From NCBI GenBank assembly GCA_014607495.2, contig CP053159.1:1309501-1373500 (forward strand): a stretch of DNA of 64,000 bases, given 5' to 3'. The notes below the pieces were generated by a model. It was not told where the DNA came from, did not search any database, and saw only the letters and a program-made list of their open reading frames with translations. Within the stretch, counting starts at the first letter, position 1; each line of letters opens with the position of its first letter. Positions 33,001 through 42,718 of the stretch are shown here, in pieces. Position numbers and translations under genes: made by a program. The DNA comes from Carposina sasakii (lineage: Eukaryota > Arthropoda > Insecta > Lepidoptera > Carposinidae).

Positions 33001-36000
33001 ACTTCATATTCGGAACAGCTCCTCCAAATTAGCAATTCTCATCCACTGACGATTGTCTCACACACAGCCAATCCTCCAAATTAGCAATCCACTGACGAAT
33101 GTCTCACACACAGCCAATCCTCCAAATTAGCAATCCACTGACGAATGTCTCACACACAGCCAATCCTCCAAATTAGCAATCCACTGACGAATGTCTCACA
33201 CACAGCCAATGCAATACACTGACGAATGTCTCAAATCCACTGACGAATGTCTCACACACAGCCAATCCTCCAAATTAGAATCCACTGACGAATGTCTCAC
33301 ACACAGCCAATCAATCCACTGACGAATGTCTCACATACAGCCAATCCTCCAAATAGAATGCACTGACGAATGTCTCACACACAGCCAATTCCAAATTAGT
33401 CCACTACGTCTCACAGTCAAAAAATTAGCAATCCACTGACGAATGTCTCACTCACAGCCAATCCTCCAAATTAGCAATCCACTGACGACTCACTCACAGC
33501 CAATCCTCCAAATTAGCAATCCACTGACGAATGTCTTCCTCCAAATTAGCCAACGAATGTCTCACCACTGAAATCCACGAAATCTCACTCACAGCCAATC
33601 CTCCAAATTAGCAATCCACTGACGAATGTCTCACTCCTCCAAATTAGAAATCTGACGAATGTCTCACTTACAGCCAATCCTCCAAATTAGCAATCCACAG
33701 ACGACAATGTCTCAGTCAAGATTTCGTCTTCAGAGAAAAAGTTATCACAAAATAACGCCCTCATCGATTTTTTGCTGTTTATGCAGTTATATCTTCTGTT
33801 TCTTTCTAGAACGAGATGCGAGCGAAATACAACAACCTATGGCAGCATGTGATCTTCAAGGCTCCCCCCTGGACCTTGCTGGATGTGCTGGATTGCCTGC
33901 TGAAGCACTGGCTAGCGGTCTTTAACGAGGTGTTCCCGAGGATACAGCATCTGATTACTGAGATGAAGAATACCCTGTCTGCTATTGAGAGCAAAGGTGT
34001 GTAGACAAGAATAATTATAACTGGATTTTTAAAAAATCATAACAACTTACTTATCCTTATAAGGGCTACTAAGTTCTAAGTGCTTTTATACTCTGTATAA
34101 TACCTAAAACTTCCAAACAGGAGGTGTAAATTCGATCCCAGTCACGGGCCTGTACCAATGAATTTATTTTATGTACAGATTTTAATTTTGTAAAATTGTC
34201 ACTTAGCTCGTGCCTCGGAAAGCACGTAAAACCGTTGGTCCTGCGCCTGATCTCTCTCCGGTCGTGTTGGCTTTCCGTCCCATCGGACTATGAGAGTGAC
34301 GGAATAGAGAGTGCATCTGTGTTTGCGCACACACTTGTGCAGTATAATATCTCCTGCGTACCTGACCAATCTCCGTAGAGATTGGTCGCCTTGGCCAAAT
34401 TCGGTCGGAGAGATGTTATCTTATACCTAATACTGTTATGTACACTTAGTGTGCAATAAAATTATTTGATTTGATATTGGATACTTTATAGTATCTGAAG
34501 TACCTTTCTGATGTATGTGTTTAAATGTTTCGTTGTCCGATGTTCCAAACAGGAAGGAAACAGTTCCAAAAGTCTCTTCTATGCTGCTCTGGTAGTGAAA
34601 AAAAAAAGGTATAATACTACAGCTGCTTCTCTTCCCAGGTATACTGTACAAGCCAGTTGAGGGACAAGAGGGTCTTTGTGTTTTGTAGGCGATGGGCTGA
34701 CCACCTGTCACTACTAACCGAACTTGTACATCTCAACTATACCCTCAAAATTGGTCAGAAGTGGCACCATGTGGTTCTATCGGCCCTTGGTGCTCTGCTT
34801 ACCCTGTAAGGGATAAAGGCGTGATTATATATATGTATGTATCTATATAAGTTTCTTGTTTGTTACAGATCAAAAAAACGTAACCGAGTCAGAAGTGGTC
34901 AACTTTAAAGAGCTTTGCTTGGACGTGGCGAAGAAATGTCAGATTATTCCCGAATATATGGAGCTGGCTAAGGTAAGATAGTAACTAACGGTGTTGTTGC
35001 AAAATAGTTAAACAGCTGTTAAACACGCGTTTCTTGTGCGCTCTAGAGTCTACACACTACCTGGGCACCGATGGCACGACGTATTTACGGCAATGGCCAT
35101 TATTGCTCCGGCTGTCCTGTTTCCATGAACGCCTGCCAAACGTCGTTAACCCCAATGTAACGTGCAATAGCAGAGCCGAAGCAATGCGATAGCGATAATT
35201 GAGAATGTGTGCTTGTGCGAGGTGCGGGGTGCGGGGCGCGGGGCGAGGTGCGGGGCGAGGTGCGGGGCGCGGGGCGAGGTGCGGGGCGCGGGGCGAGGTG
35301 CGGGGCGAGGTGCGGGGCGAGGTGCGGGGCGCGGGGCGAGGTGCGGGGCGCGGGAGGACACCGAGCGCTCGTTGCGCACACACTCGAGATTATCGCGATC
35401 GCGCGGCTTCGGCTTTGCTATTTCAAGTTAGGTAATCAGGGGCCTGTATGTTGTCACTATCTATCTGTGCAATCCTGAACTATAGATTTATTCTATCCTA
35501 TGGTTTAGGTGACGGCGGATCGGTTGTCGCGGCGCGGCGGGGCGGGGGCGACTCGTGCGGGCGGGGGGGAGACTGATGTCGTGGACGCTTTTGAAAGACT
35601 GTGGACAGTGTTCTCTAGCTACTGGTGAGTACTTTTGTATAACTCTTGTCTGGCAATAGCCAACTTATAATGATTACATGCATACATGCGCAGAGAGCTC
35701 TACATTATCAAATCATACATTATGTATACATGTATACAGGGTTAATTTTAAAGCATCAATAACCTCGCAAGACTAGGTAGCTACCATCATAAACAACAAC
35801 ATTTGTTCTACGAGTTTTGATAATTTGTCACATTTTACTTTCATACAAAAATAAATATCAATTTAACATTACCTCTGAATGTTCTTACGTCTGTACATAA
35901 TACTGAGACGCGCGCGATCGTGGGCGTTAACCTTTTCGTATACCTACCTACGAATGGAACATATGTAGACTTACAAATGTCACGACAGTACAATAAAAGC

Positions 36001-38082
36001 TTGGAAAATAATTTTTAATTAATGTATCGAGTTATGATAAAACTCGTAGAACAAATGTTATTGTTTATGATTTTAGCTGTCTAGTTCCGCGAGGTAGAAT
36101 GCCGAATGCGTAGTATTCGGAAACGTTGATGATAAAAAATACCCTGTATACACACGGCGACACGGTCTCAAAATACATCCCAGGCTACAGACAGGATCAA
36201 TAAAGAGATCCAACCGCCACGTTAAGTACAATGTGGACAGATGGAAGTAACAGTGACAAGACAGAGGAATTAAATGTTTTTCTTCCTGCACTGGAAGAAA
36301 AACACCGTTATACTGGTGTATTCTAGTGAAGATTAATTAATTAAGTGAAAAAATAACGTTGCTAATAATGTAATTTAAAAGAGATGGTAAAATTCGTCAT
36401 TCGAGTAATTGACCCGGTAGCTCAGTTGGTGAGAGCTCTGCACGGAATGCGAGAGGTCGCGGGTTCGAGTCCCACTCGGGTGAAGATTTTTTTCATTTCT
36501 TAAAACATATATATATAATAAATGTTTTTCTTCCAGTGCAGCTGATGTATTCTAGTGAATATTAACAGAGGAAATAAATGTTTTTCCAGTGCCAAGTTAT
36601 CAACGGGCGTGGGAGTGCCACACTCGTTAGAAGACAAGTTGCCCGGGAACGACTCTGTGGTGGTGTTGGTGGGCAAGTGGCAGATCTTCCGGGGGCAAGT
36701 TAGTGCACTCACCAACGCTATTGAGGGGTAAGTACGCAGGTTTCGAGAACCACTGAGTTTATTTCATACAGGGTGTTTTTTTGTGGCCACCTTTAACGAA
36801 GGGTACGTATTCTATACATGAAATAAAGTAAGTTTATGCCAAAAAAAATGCTGGGAATTTTTTTTTTGAAATTTATTAAATTCCTTGATCGTGCGAAATT
36901 TATAGTGTCTAGTGTTTATGTTAGTTTTTTTATAGACAGATATTAATTATTTTTCGTGAAAAAATCCTGCTACGCGCGTCTATGTGCATTTATGCAGAAA
37001 AACGCAGTCTATTTACTCAACTTTGGACCCTAATATTTTGGAAACCAGACACTTCCCAGGTATGCTTTCATGGAGAAAAATGATCGTGATGATGAGGAGA
37101 TTCCGTAGTTTTCGGGAACGTTGACGACCAAAAATCATCCTGTATAAATGTACAGATTGTAATGTTGTAACATACCTTTAACCGTTGGTCTTGCGCCTGA
37201 TCCTCGGTCGTATCGGTTCTCCGTCCCATCGGACTATAAGAGTGGGGGAATAGAGAGTGTTTTTACATACATACATATATTAATATAATCACGCCTTTAT
37301 CCCTTACGGGGTAGGCGGAGCACCAAGGGCCGATAGGACCACATGGTGCCACTTCTGACCAATTTTGAGGGTATAGTTGAGATGTACCAGTTCGGTTAGT
37401 AGCGACAGATGGTCAGCCCATCGCCTACAAAACACCAAGACCCTCTTGTCCCTCTACTGACATGTACAGTATGCCCGGGAAGAGAAGCAGATGTAGTATT
37501 ATACGTTTTTTTTTCACCCGCAGAGCAGCATAGAAGAGTGTTTTTGGTTGTTGAAATTAGGCGCCATGACCGAAATTATGTCGGAGACTTTATTATTGTT
37601 ATTTACTCCGTTAGGGCCCTTCGAGCGGACACTCTCACAAATGAACAGCTCGGCGCCCTGGAGTCAGCCTTCAAAGACAGTCTGGCGTTAGTCGGCATGG
37701 ACAGTGCTACAGTATATGTGGACAATCTCAGGCAGTTTTGTACTAAGTGCAGGTAGGTGCAACCAGACTTCAACATATATACATACATACACTACGCTTA
37801 TTATGCCACTAAAAAGTCAGCCGTAAATCAAACGCCAAATCCTTGACAACATAAGTTTCGAAAGAATCTATACAGGCTGTAACAAAAGGGGACCTATGTT
37901 AAGCGAAAAGCTACGTAAATAGCCCACTAAAAGGAATCTATGCAATAGGCTGATGATGATGATAATTTATAGTTTAACAAGAGAACATTTATTTCAGGAA
38001 CATGCTACAGGAAGCCTATACTAAATTCGCCCAATTGACAGAACTACTTGACGTATGTAAGAATAACTTTGTAAATAACTAA
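27096..38082 (+). CDS. SWT1: SWT1-like RNA endoribonuclease (WW + PIN domains)
   Basis: Homologue of Swt1, a nuclear PIN-domain endonuclease of mRNP quality control. Exons: 27096-27224, 27410-27572, 28192-about 29000 (donor not fixed), 29603-29756, 30739-30897, 31876-31979, 32258-32437, 33810-33996, 34869-34972, 35509-35624, 36590-36727, 37615-37752, 37998-38082. Phases agree from 29603 on. Residues 9-43 form a WW domain (LPDGWVLCKSKS..KYYFNKRTGKSSWTQP, both Trp present). A Lys/Ser/Pro-rich linker follows. The PIN domain starts at VVLVVDTNIFIHELD with the first acidic residue, continues through VPWRVINELDRLKD, DDEILNCC and ILLSKDKNLCNKA, which carry the other acidic residues. The last 300 residues are helical, as in the family's C-terminal domain. 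A poly(A) signal is at 38087-38092. The third exon's ORF hits a stop at 29048, so its donor must lie before that. Confidence 0.9.
29087..29329. mobile_element. Family R retroposon with 12-bp target-site duplication
   Basis: Flanked by ATAATGAAAAAT at 29075-29086 and 29330-29341. It starts with (CATCAT)n, then cagcctattgcagtccactg and ctggacgtaggcctcccc. Other copies: 31430-31625 (minus), 57990-58045, 61165-61425, and a fragment at 38965-39030. The simple repeat at one end plus the duplication suggests a SINE/LINE-type insertion in minus orientation. Confidence 0.75.
29412..29580. repeat. Family P repeat
   Basis: tgtctgtccctatgtatgct ... gagtgatttaagaggaag ... ccccggcttctcacggg. A second copy is at 38640-38710 continued at 39087-39150, split by a family E insertion. 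Confidence 0.6.
29757..30738. repeat. SWT1 intron with a probable retroposon 3' end (minus)
   Basis: From a 16-T run at 30182 to about 30560 the sequence looks like a reversed poly(A)-tailed retroelement end (gatagcctgaagggctttgt, then cccagatacggctggggct). Only one copy is in the window. 29880-29895 has a short (AATAG)n run. Confidence 0.4.
30941..31279 (+). mobile_element. tRNA-derived SINE (family S1), full length with 10-bp target duplication
   Basis: Flanked by ATTTAATTCT at 30931-30940 and 31280-31289. The head has an A-box-like tagcccagtggttaag and a B box gttcgatccc; the body is tRNA-unrelated; the tail is (ATC)n. Related copies: 34113-34415, 37146-37258 with 37545-37597, and 48158-48215. 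Confidence 0.85.
31430..31625 (-). mobile_element. Family R retroposon, reversed copy
   Basis: Contains cgaggcgattacgggtttcc, cgggaggc and ggaggcctgcaataggctga, the complement of the copy at 29087-29329. Confidence 0.7.
31703..31812 (+). mobile_element. Short tRNA-derived SINE (family S2) with 16-bp target duplication
   Basis: AATAATTGTCTTATAA flanks it at 31687-31702 and 31813-31828. The 75-bp head has A-box (ggctcagtggtgagagc) and B-box (ggttcgattcc) and acceptor-like acccgg/ccgggt pairing, but the anticodon arm cannot fold into a normal 5-bp stem, so it is not a working tRNA gene. A second copy is at 36409-36490. Confidence 0.8.
32450..32592. repeat. (ATC)n-type microsatellite
   Basis: Imperfect tcatcatcat/ccaccatcat run in the SWT1 intron after the exon ending at 32437. 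Confidence 0.85.
33015..33715. repeat. 46-bp satellite array in a SWT1 intron
   Basis: About fifteen units of a 46-bp sequence built from tcctccaaattagcaatcc, actgacgaatgtctcac and acacagccaa. Several units have internal deletions. The array ends about 95 bp before the exon at 33810. Confidence 0.9.
34113..34415 (+). mobile_element. SINE S1 copy, 5'-truncated
   Basis: Begins near the B box (gatcccagtcacgggcctgt) and extends to cggtcggagagatg, matching 30985-31270 closely. No target duplication was found. Confidence 0.8.
34571..34843 (+). mobile_element. Family D retroposon
   Basis: tctcttctatgctgctctgg ... ctacagctgcttctcttccc ... gggataaaggcgtgattata, ending in a tatgtatgta tail. It lies 25 bp before the exon at 34869. 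Confidence 0.8.
35135..35445. mobile_element. Family C MITE with GC-rich minisatellite core
   Basis: The right end is gttaggtaatcaggggcc; the left end is degraded. The core at 35217-35355 is a tandem array of 8-18-bp units (gaggtgcggggcg). The flanks tagcgataattgagaa and gagattatcgcgatcg match the core of the copies at 40570 and 52708. It is in the SWT1 intron before 35509. The Arg/Ala/Pro-rich ORFs it creates are artefacts. Confidence 0.75.
35736..36152. mobile_element. Family U MITE, TA-flanked, tacagggt ends
   Basis: The ends tacagggttaattttaaagc and the complement of gataaaaaataccctgta are inverted. Inner blocks acatttgttctacgagtttt and its complement (35799-35819, 36043-36063) also pair. 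TA flanks both ends. Confidence 0.75.
36409..36490 (+). mobile_element. SINE S2, second copy
   Basis: tagctcagttggtgagagc and gggttcgagtcccac, followed by gatttttttcatttctta as in the first copy. It is tRNA-like but the anticodon stem is not well formed. Confidence 0.65.
36772..37145 (-). mobile_element. Family E MITE, TA-flanked
   Basis: Ends tacagggtgtttttttgtgg and complement-of-tacaggatgatttttggtcg. The inside has ttcgtgaaaaaatcctgcta and gtctatttactcaactttgg. It starts 45 bp after the SWT1 donor at 36727. Confidence 0.8.
37146..37614. mobile_element. SINE S1 split by a family D insertion
   Basis: S1 sequence runs to 37258, then a minus-orientation family D copy (37266-37544) flanked by the direct repeat AGAGTGTTTTT, then the S1 remainder to 37597. 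The S1 end lies 17 bp before the exon at 37615. Confidence 0.8.
37872..37945. mobile_element. Family F MITE, half copy
   Basis: tacaggctgtaacaaaaggg and ttaagcgaaaagctacgtaa match one arm of 42024-42289. Confidence 0.7.
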
Positions 38083-38140
38083 TAATAATAAATATAGTCC
38101 TGTATATAAATGTATTGTCACACACAAAAGTGATTCCTTT

Positions 38141-38233
38141 GACTATACTATACGCCAACCCTCCTGGCACACGACGGCATAGGACGTTATATGACAGCGC
38201 GTGCCAGGAGCGTTGGCGTATGGTATAGTTTTA
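38141..38233. mobile_element. Short foldback element
   Basis: actatactatacgccaac...cctcctggcac pairs with gtgccaggagcgttggcgta...tggtatagt. It begins about 50 bp after the SWT1 poly(A) signal. Confidence 0.6.
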
Positions 38234-38515
38234 AGTACATATCCCAAAAAATGTTTGCATTTTTCCCTTTTAAGATAGATACCCATTAATTCTTAACTTA
38301 ATTTGATAATCAAATGAAATTAGGATATAATGGGTATGCGCCTGTATTCAAATTTTGATTAGTTAAGGTAAAGAGACGCCGAGCATTCTTTCATTGTTAA
38401 AAAAGATCAAGAAATAATACTCTTGTTCTAGCTCTAGCTAGCTCACTGTTTGTTTTATGTTAATCTTTACAACCCATTGAAAAATATTCGTTTTTGACGT
38501 TTACTAATGAAATCT

Positions 38516-39652
38516 AGGTAAAGACGTGGTCAAACAGAGAGCGTATTTAACGCGCAGTAGAACGTTAGCATTTTACGATGTAACGTCGCGTATTTTGTAG
38601 TATGACAGCATTGACAAAATAATAACACAAAGTTGCTTCCCCCCTGTCTGTCTGTCCCTATGTATGCTTTGATCTTATAAACTTCGCAACGGATTTTTGC
38701 GTTTTTTTTTATACAGGGTGATTTTTGGTCGTCAACGTTCCCGAAAACTACGGAATCTCCTCATTATTACGATCATTTATCTCCATGGAAGCATACCTAA
38801 GAAGTGTCTGGTTTCCGAAATATTAGGGTCCAAAGTTGAGTAAATAGACTGTGTTTTTCTGCATAAATGCACATTGACGCGTGTAGCAAGATTTTTTCAC
38901 GAGAAATAATTAATATCTGTCTATGAAAAAACTAGCATAAACACTATAAATTTACTTGATGTATAGAGTACGTGGGGGAGGCCTATGTCCAACAGTGGAC
39001 TTCTCAGGGCTGTAAATGATGATGATGATGATGATAGAGTACACCCTTCGTTAAGGGTGGCAACGAAAAAACATTCTGTATATAGAGTGATTCAAGAGGA
39101 AAGTAAAGTATCAGCAATCGTGCGAAGCCGGGGCGGGTCGCTAGTACAATCGATGTCACAACCTCATAGCGCTGCGTCAGAGCGGAGCGTGCTCGTTTGT
39201 GTGACCGGTGAAGATTGGCTCAGTAGACTCCGCCCCCTTATTACCTAACTACCAAATAAAAAGCGTCAGCGAAAATTGTACAAAAATCGCTGATTGCTTG
39301 TCAAATTCGCATTACGTAAAATGAATTTCAAAGGAACTTTGACATTACAAGGCGAATATTGTACAATTTTCGCTATCGCATTGCTTAGGCTTTGCTATTA
39401 GGTAATCAGGGGGACGTCTCATAGTTTAACTCCTACGTATGATTTCGTAACTAATTTTTTTTGTATGCAGTGACACAGAAAATGTAGTCATACACACACA
39501 TAGTAACTAGCGCCATCACCCTAAGGAACTATACGGTGAAACGCACTCTAAAACAAACGCGACGTTATTAGGTAGCGGTAGGCTGGATGGAGCGTTAAGA
39601 CGCCCTAAAGCACGTTAAATATGCTCTCTGTTTGACGAGTCTTTAAAAGTAA
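38516..39652. mobile_element. About 1.1-kb nested repeat: outer TIR element holding P, E, R and C copies
   Basis: Outer inverted ends: taaagacgtggtcaaacaga (38519) and the complement of ctgtttgacgagtcttta (39631-39649). Inside: family P (38640-38710 and 39087-39150) interrupted at a TA by family E (38713-39085), which itself carries a family R/(ATG)n fragment (38965-39030). A family C MITE lies at 39231-39414. Confidence 0.7.
39231..39414. mobile_element. Family C MITE, AT core
   Basis: cgcccccttattacctaac ... taggtaatcaggggg; the core pairs gcgaaaattgtac with gtacaattttcgc. Confidence 0.8.
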
Positions 39653-39805
39653 GAAGCTTTGTGTGTGACAGTACCTACGTAACTCTAGTCTAGTATTTGT
39701 ACATAATGTACTATCGTAGTTTATACAAAAAAATATTTGTACCTATGTTATTTTATATCAATGGAGTTCCTTTCAAAATATACTATTTGTATACTCTGCT
39801 GCAAT

Positions 39806-39990
39806 ACGCCCCCTTATTACCTAACTAACAATAGCAAAGCGATAGCGAAAATTGTACAAAAATCGATAATTGTTTGTCAAATTCGTATTACGTAAAATAA
39901 ATAAATATTGACATTTCAAGGCGAATATTGTACAATTTTCGCTATCGCTTTGCTTCAGCTTTGCTATTGCAAGTTAGGTAATCAGGGGGT
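39806..39990. mobile_element. Family C MITE, AT core
   Basis: acgcccccttattacctaac ... gttaggtaatcagggggt; the core has gcgatagcgaaaattgtac and its complement. Confidence 0.85.
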
Positions 39991-40198
39991 CGGTTTAAAA
40001 AGAAGTTTTTTTCTATATTTTCTATTTTTACATAGGCAAATACTAAAATGCTGAACATAGACCTATTATAATAAGTTAAATGTCAGTGGTAAATGAACTA
40101 TTAAGGAGCATATAAGCGAAGATATGTATATTTCATTGTTATGTATAATTGTTTGACGAATTACAGTGCGCGCGGCATAAGCTTAGTTTTGTATTTAT

Positions 40199-40540
40199 GT
40201 GAGTGAACAAGCAAACGTGTCGCGCTCTAGGCAAACTTACACCTTCAAGCGCAAAGCTCAGCTATGTAAGGCCTCGCGTATCTATGACACAAATGCAAAG
40301 CTGAGCTTAGATCGTGTGGACTGTACTCTTTGTAACCTATTTAGCCTCCTATTAAAAAGAAATCAACATAATTTAAACACACATCACATAATTTTGTGCG
40401 ATTCATATAAGTAATTATAACCGTGTTATAGTTTAATTCTTTGTAAAGGAGCTTCACTGTATTCAAGACTGATTTAACATTGTTATTGTTATGATTACTG
40501 ACTGTCACACTTAAAAATAAACTTAAAATTTGTTGTGCTC
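40199..40540. other. Intergenic DNA with an unsupported short ORF
   Basis: A 71-codon plus-strand ORF at 40199-40414 has no recognisable domain and no splice or promoter context. caaagctcagct / caaagctgagctt words form a weak palindrome. Nothing else seen. Confidence 0.3.
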
Positions 40541-40562
40541 TCTATTTTTATGTAAATTGCTG

Positions 40563-40783
40563 AGACAGACAGGCCCCCTGATCACGTAAAAGCAATAGCA
40601 AAGCCGAAGCCGCGCGATCGCGATAATCTCGAGTGTGTGTGTGTGCTTGTGCGAGGTGCGAGGTGCGGGAGGACGCCGAGCGCTCGTTGCGCGCACGCAC
40701 ACACTCGAGATTATCGCGATCGCGCGGCTTCGCCTTTGCTATTACTTTTACGTGATCAGGGGGCCTGTCTGTCTGTCGCGATA
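40563..40783. mobile_element. Family C MITE, GC core, near-perfect palindrome
   Basis: About 76-nt arms pair with only a few mismatches: gacagacaggccccctgatc... through gcgataatctcgagtgtgtg and their complements. The centre is gcgaggtgcgaggtgcggg, the seed of the array seen at 35217. Confidence 0.85.
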
Positions 40784-40881
40784 AGTTAAACATATTATGT
40801 TTCTAGTGTAAAAAAATATTTTTTTTTTCCAATTGACGTTCATTCTTTTTTCCTTTTTGACATCAGATGTCATGTTAACTG

Positions 40882-41225
40882 CTCTAGTATGACCAGCGAA
40901 ACACGATATGATAAACTGGTTTATCGACTAGCCGTCAAAATACGATAGATATTAGCCACCATGTGGTTATCGATACTAATCTACTAATTACTAATTTAAT
41001 TTTACCTTTAATCTACCTATGTAAACTAAAAACGAGTAAACCAAAAAACTAAATTAAAAATATTAAGTTTGGAGCATATAACTGAAAACCTATCGAACCA
41101 AAGAATATAATAGGTATTCTCGATTTCTCTAACCTATCTACGTTTATCGCGCACTACAATGTTCATCGATAACAATATCTTGAATAGATGTCAAAAGTCG
41201 ATATTTTTAACATCAAAATACAGTC
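40882..41225. mobile_element. Family A MITE, truncated copy 4, plus AT-rich DNA
   Basis: 40882-40970 has tagtatgaccagcg, aacacgatatgataaactgg and tcaaaatacgata. The remainder is AT-rich with scattered atcgat words. Confidence 0.6.
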
Positions 41226-41672
41226 ATGCTCGGCGATTTCGATAGTTAAACGATAGACATGCTCGCTTTTTTATCTATCATATCGTATTGTGCTTTGTAA
41301 CGTAACCGATATGGTTATTCTCGCTGTAACTATAAAATTCAACATGGCGTCTATATTTATCGTACTTTGACAGCTAGGTATCGATAAACTGATTTATCAT
41401 ATCGTATTTCGCTGGCAACAACGTATAATACTACAGCTGCTTCTCTTCCCGGGCATACTGTACAAGTCAGTAGAGGGACAAGAGGGTCTTGGTGTTTTGT
41501 AGGCGATGGGCTGACCACCTGTCACTACTAACCGAACATGTACATCTCAACTATACCCTCAAAATTGGTCAGAAGTGGCACCATCTGGTTCTATCGGCCC
41601 TTGGTGCTCTGCCTACCCCGTAAGGGATAGTGGCGTGGTTATATGTATGTATGTTTCGCTGGCCGTGCTAGG
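41226..41672. mobile_element. Family A copy 5 interrupted by family D with 9-bp target duplication
   Basis: Family A sequence runs to tatcgtatttcgctgg (41414). A 5'-truncated family D copy (about 41415-41648) follows, ending in a tatgtatgtatg tail. TTTCGCTGG is then repeated and the family A end (ccgtgctagg) resumes. Confidence 0.8.
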
Positions 41673-42023
41673 CGGGCAGGGGGAGGGACAGAAGTAAGTT
41701 TATGTTTAAGTGTGACGGTCAGTATCGATCACATTATCATTGACTGACCAATGTGTTATGCGTTTTAGGAATTTATTTTTACTTAACATTTTTTGCTGTC
41801 GTTACGCCTAAAGTATGGACGCGGAATACCAAGTATTTCGTTCAATGACACCTAATAATTAATCTCTGTCGCCGGCGTTACGACACACGGTTATGTTCAC
41901 GTAATGGGGTAGCCAGAACTGCAGGATTGTAGAGGATATCCCACGGCGACGTTTATTATTATCATCAACGCCCTGTCATTATACTTGTCTTGTCTAATTA
42001 CTCTTAATTAAACTTCGCGTTAT
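41673..42023. other. Intergenic, old repeat fragments
   Basis: gtagccagaactgcagg at 41909-41925 is the complement of a word at 14724-14740, so an old shared repeat is present. No gene. Confidence 0.35.
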
Positions 42024-42289
42024 ACAGGGTGTAACAAAAAGGGTATGTTAAGCGAAAAGCTACGTAAATAGCCCTCTATAGAGAACCTATCCAGAAAATT
42101 TGAGACTCGAAATCACATGTTTATTTTCCCTATAGTATGGAGAATTTTTAAATATCTCAGAAATTTTCATACAATCTTGAAAAATAAATTTGTGATTTCG
42201 AGTCTCAAATTTGGTGTATAGGTTCTCTACAGTAGGCTATTCACGTAGCTTTTCGCTTAACATACCCTTTTTGTTACACCCTGTATTTT
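42024..42289. mobile_element. Family F MITE, complete, TA-flanked
   Basis: Ends tacagggtgtaacaaaaagg and its complement; arms of about 55 bp including ttaagcgaaaagctacgta. TA on both sides. Confidence 0.85.
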
Positions 42290-42360
42290 GGTTACGTTTA
42301 GGGTTAGAACAAATTTTGGATTAAAATTATTTGTTACTGTTGTCGATTCTGAACACCACA

Positions 42361-42718
42361 TTAAGGCCGCGTCCCCATTAGGCGAACAGTGAGCGGCTGA
42401 CAGTTTGCTTCCAGTTTGCCTCCCTATACATTTTAAATTAAGTGTCCATTCAGCGCGAAATGTACGCAGTTTGCGACGTTTCGCTTGCCGACTCATTCTG
42501 ATTAGCAGCGAGTGAGCGCGCATCAGTCAGCGGCGCAGTTTGTTCGCTCCGTTCGCTGATGAGTTTACCTTCCCCCCCACAATAGTTCGCAAGCGCTTTG
42601 CGGCTAATACGCTCTAGTTCGCCGCTCAGTTGATATTGAGTTAGCGACCGGTACGCCACTCAGAGTCAGTCAGCGAACAGTCGGCCGCTCACTGTTTGCC
42701 TAACGGGGACGCGGCCTA
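42361..42718. mobile_element. Family L-like MITE, copy 2
   Basis: Ends aggccgcgtccccattaggc and the complement of gcctaacggggacgcggcct. The interior repeats agcgaacagt / gttcgctgac / agtttgc words many times. Confidence 0.8.

Noticed and set aside
33015..33715. CRISPR-like repeat array
   Set aside because: The units are contiguous 46-mers without unique spacers, inside a eukaryotic intron.
34436..34711. Conserved short minus-strand ORF (MTGGQPIAYK...), also at 45550-45750
   Set aside because: It recurs only because it lies in family D retroposons; start, frame and end differ between copies.
35057..35478. Overlapping ORFs of Arg-Gly-Ala and Pro-Arg-Ala repeats on both strands
   Set aside because: They are translations of the GC-rich minisatellite inside a family C MITE and are open in several frames because the unit has no stop codon.
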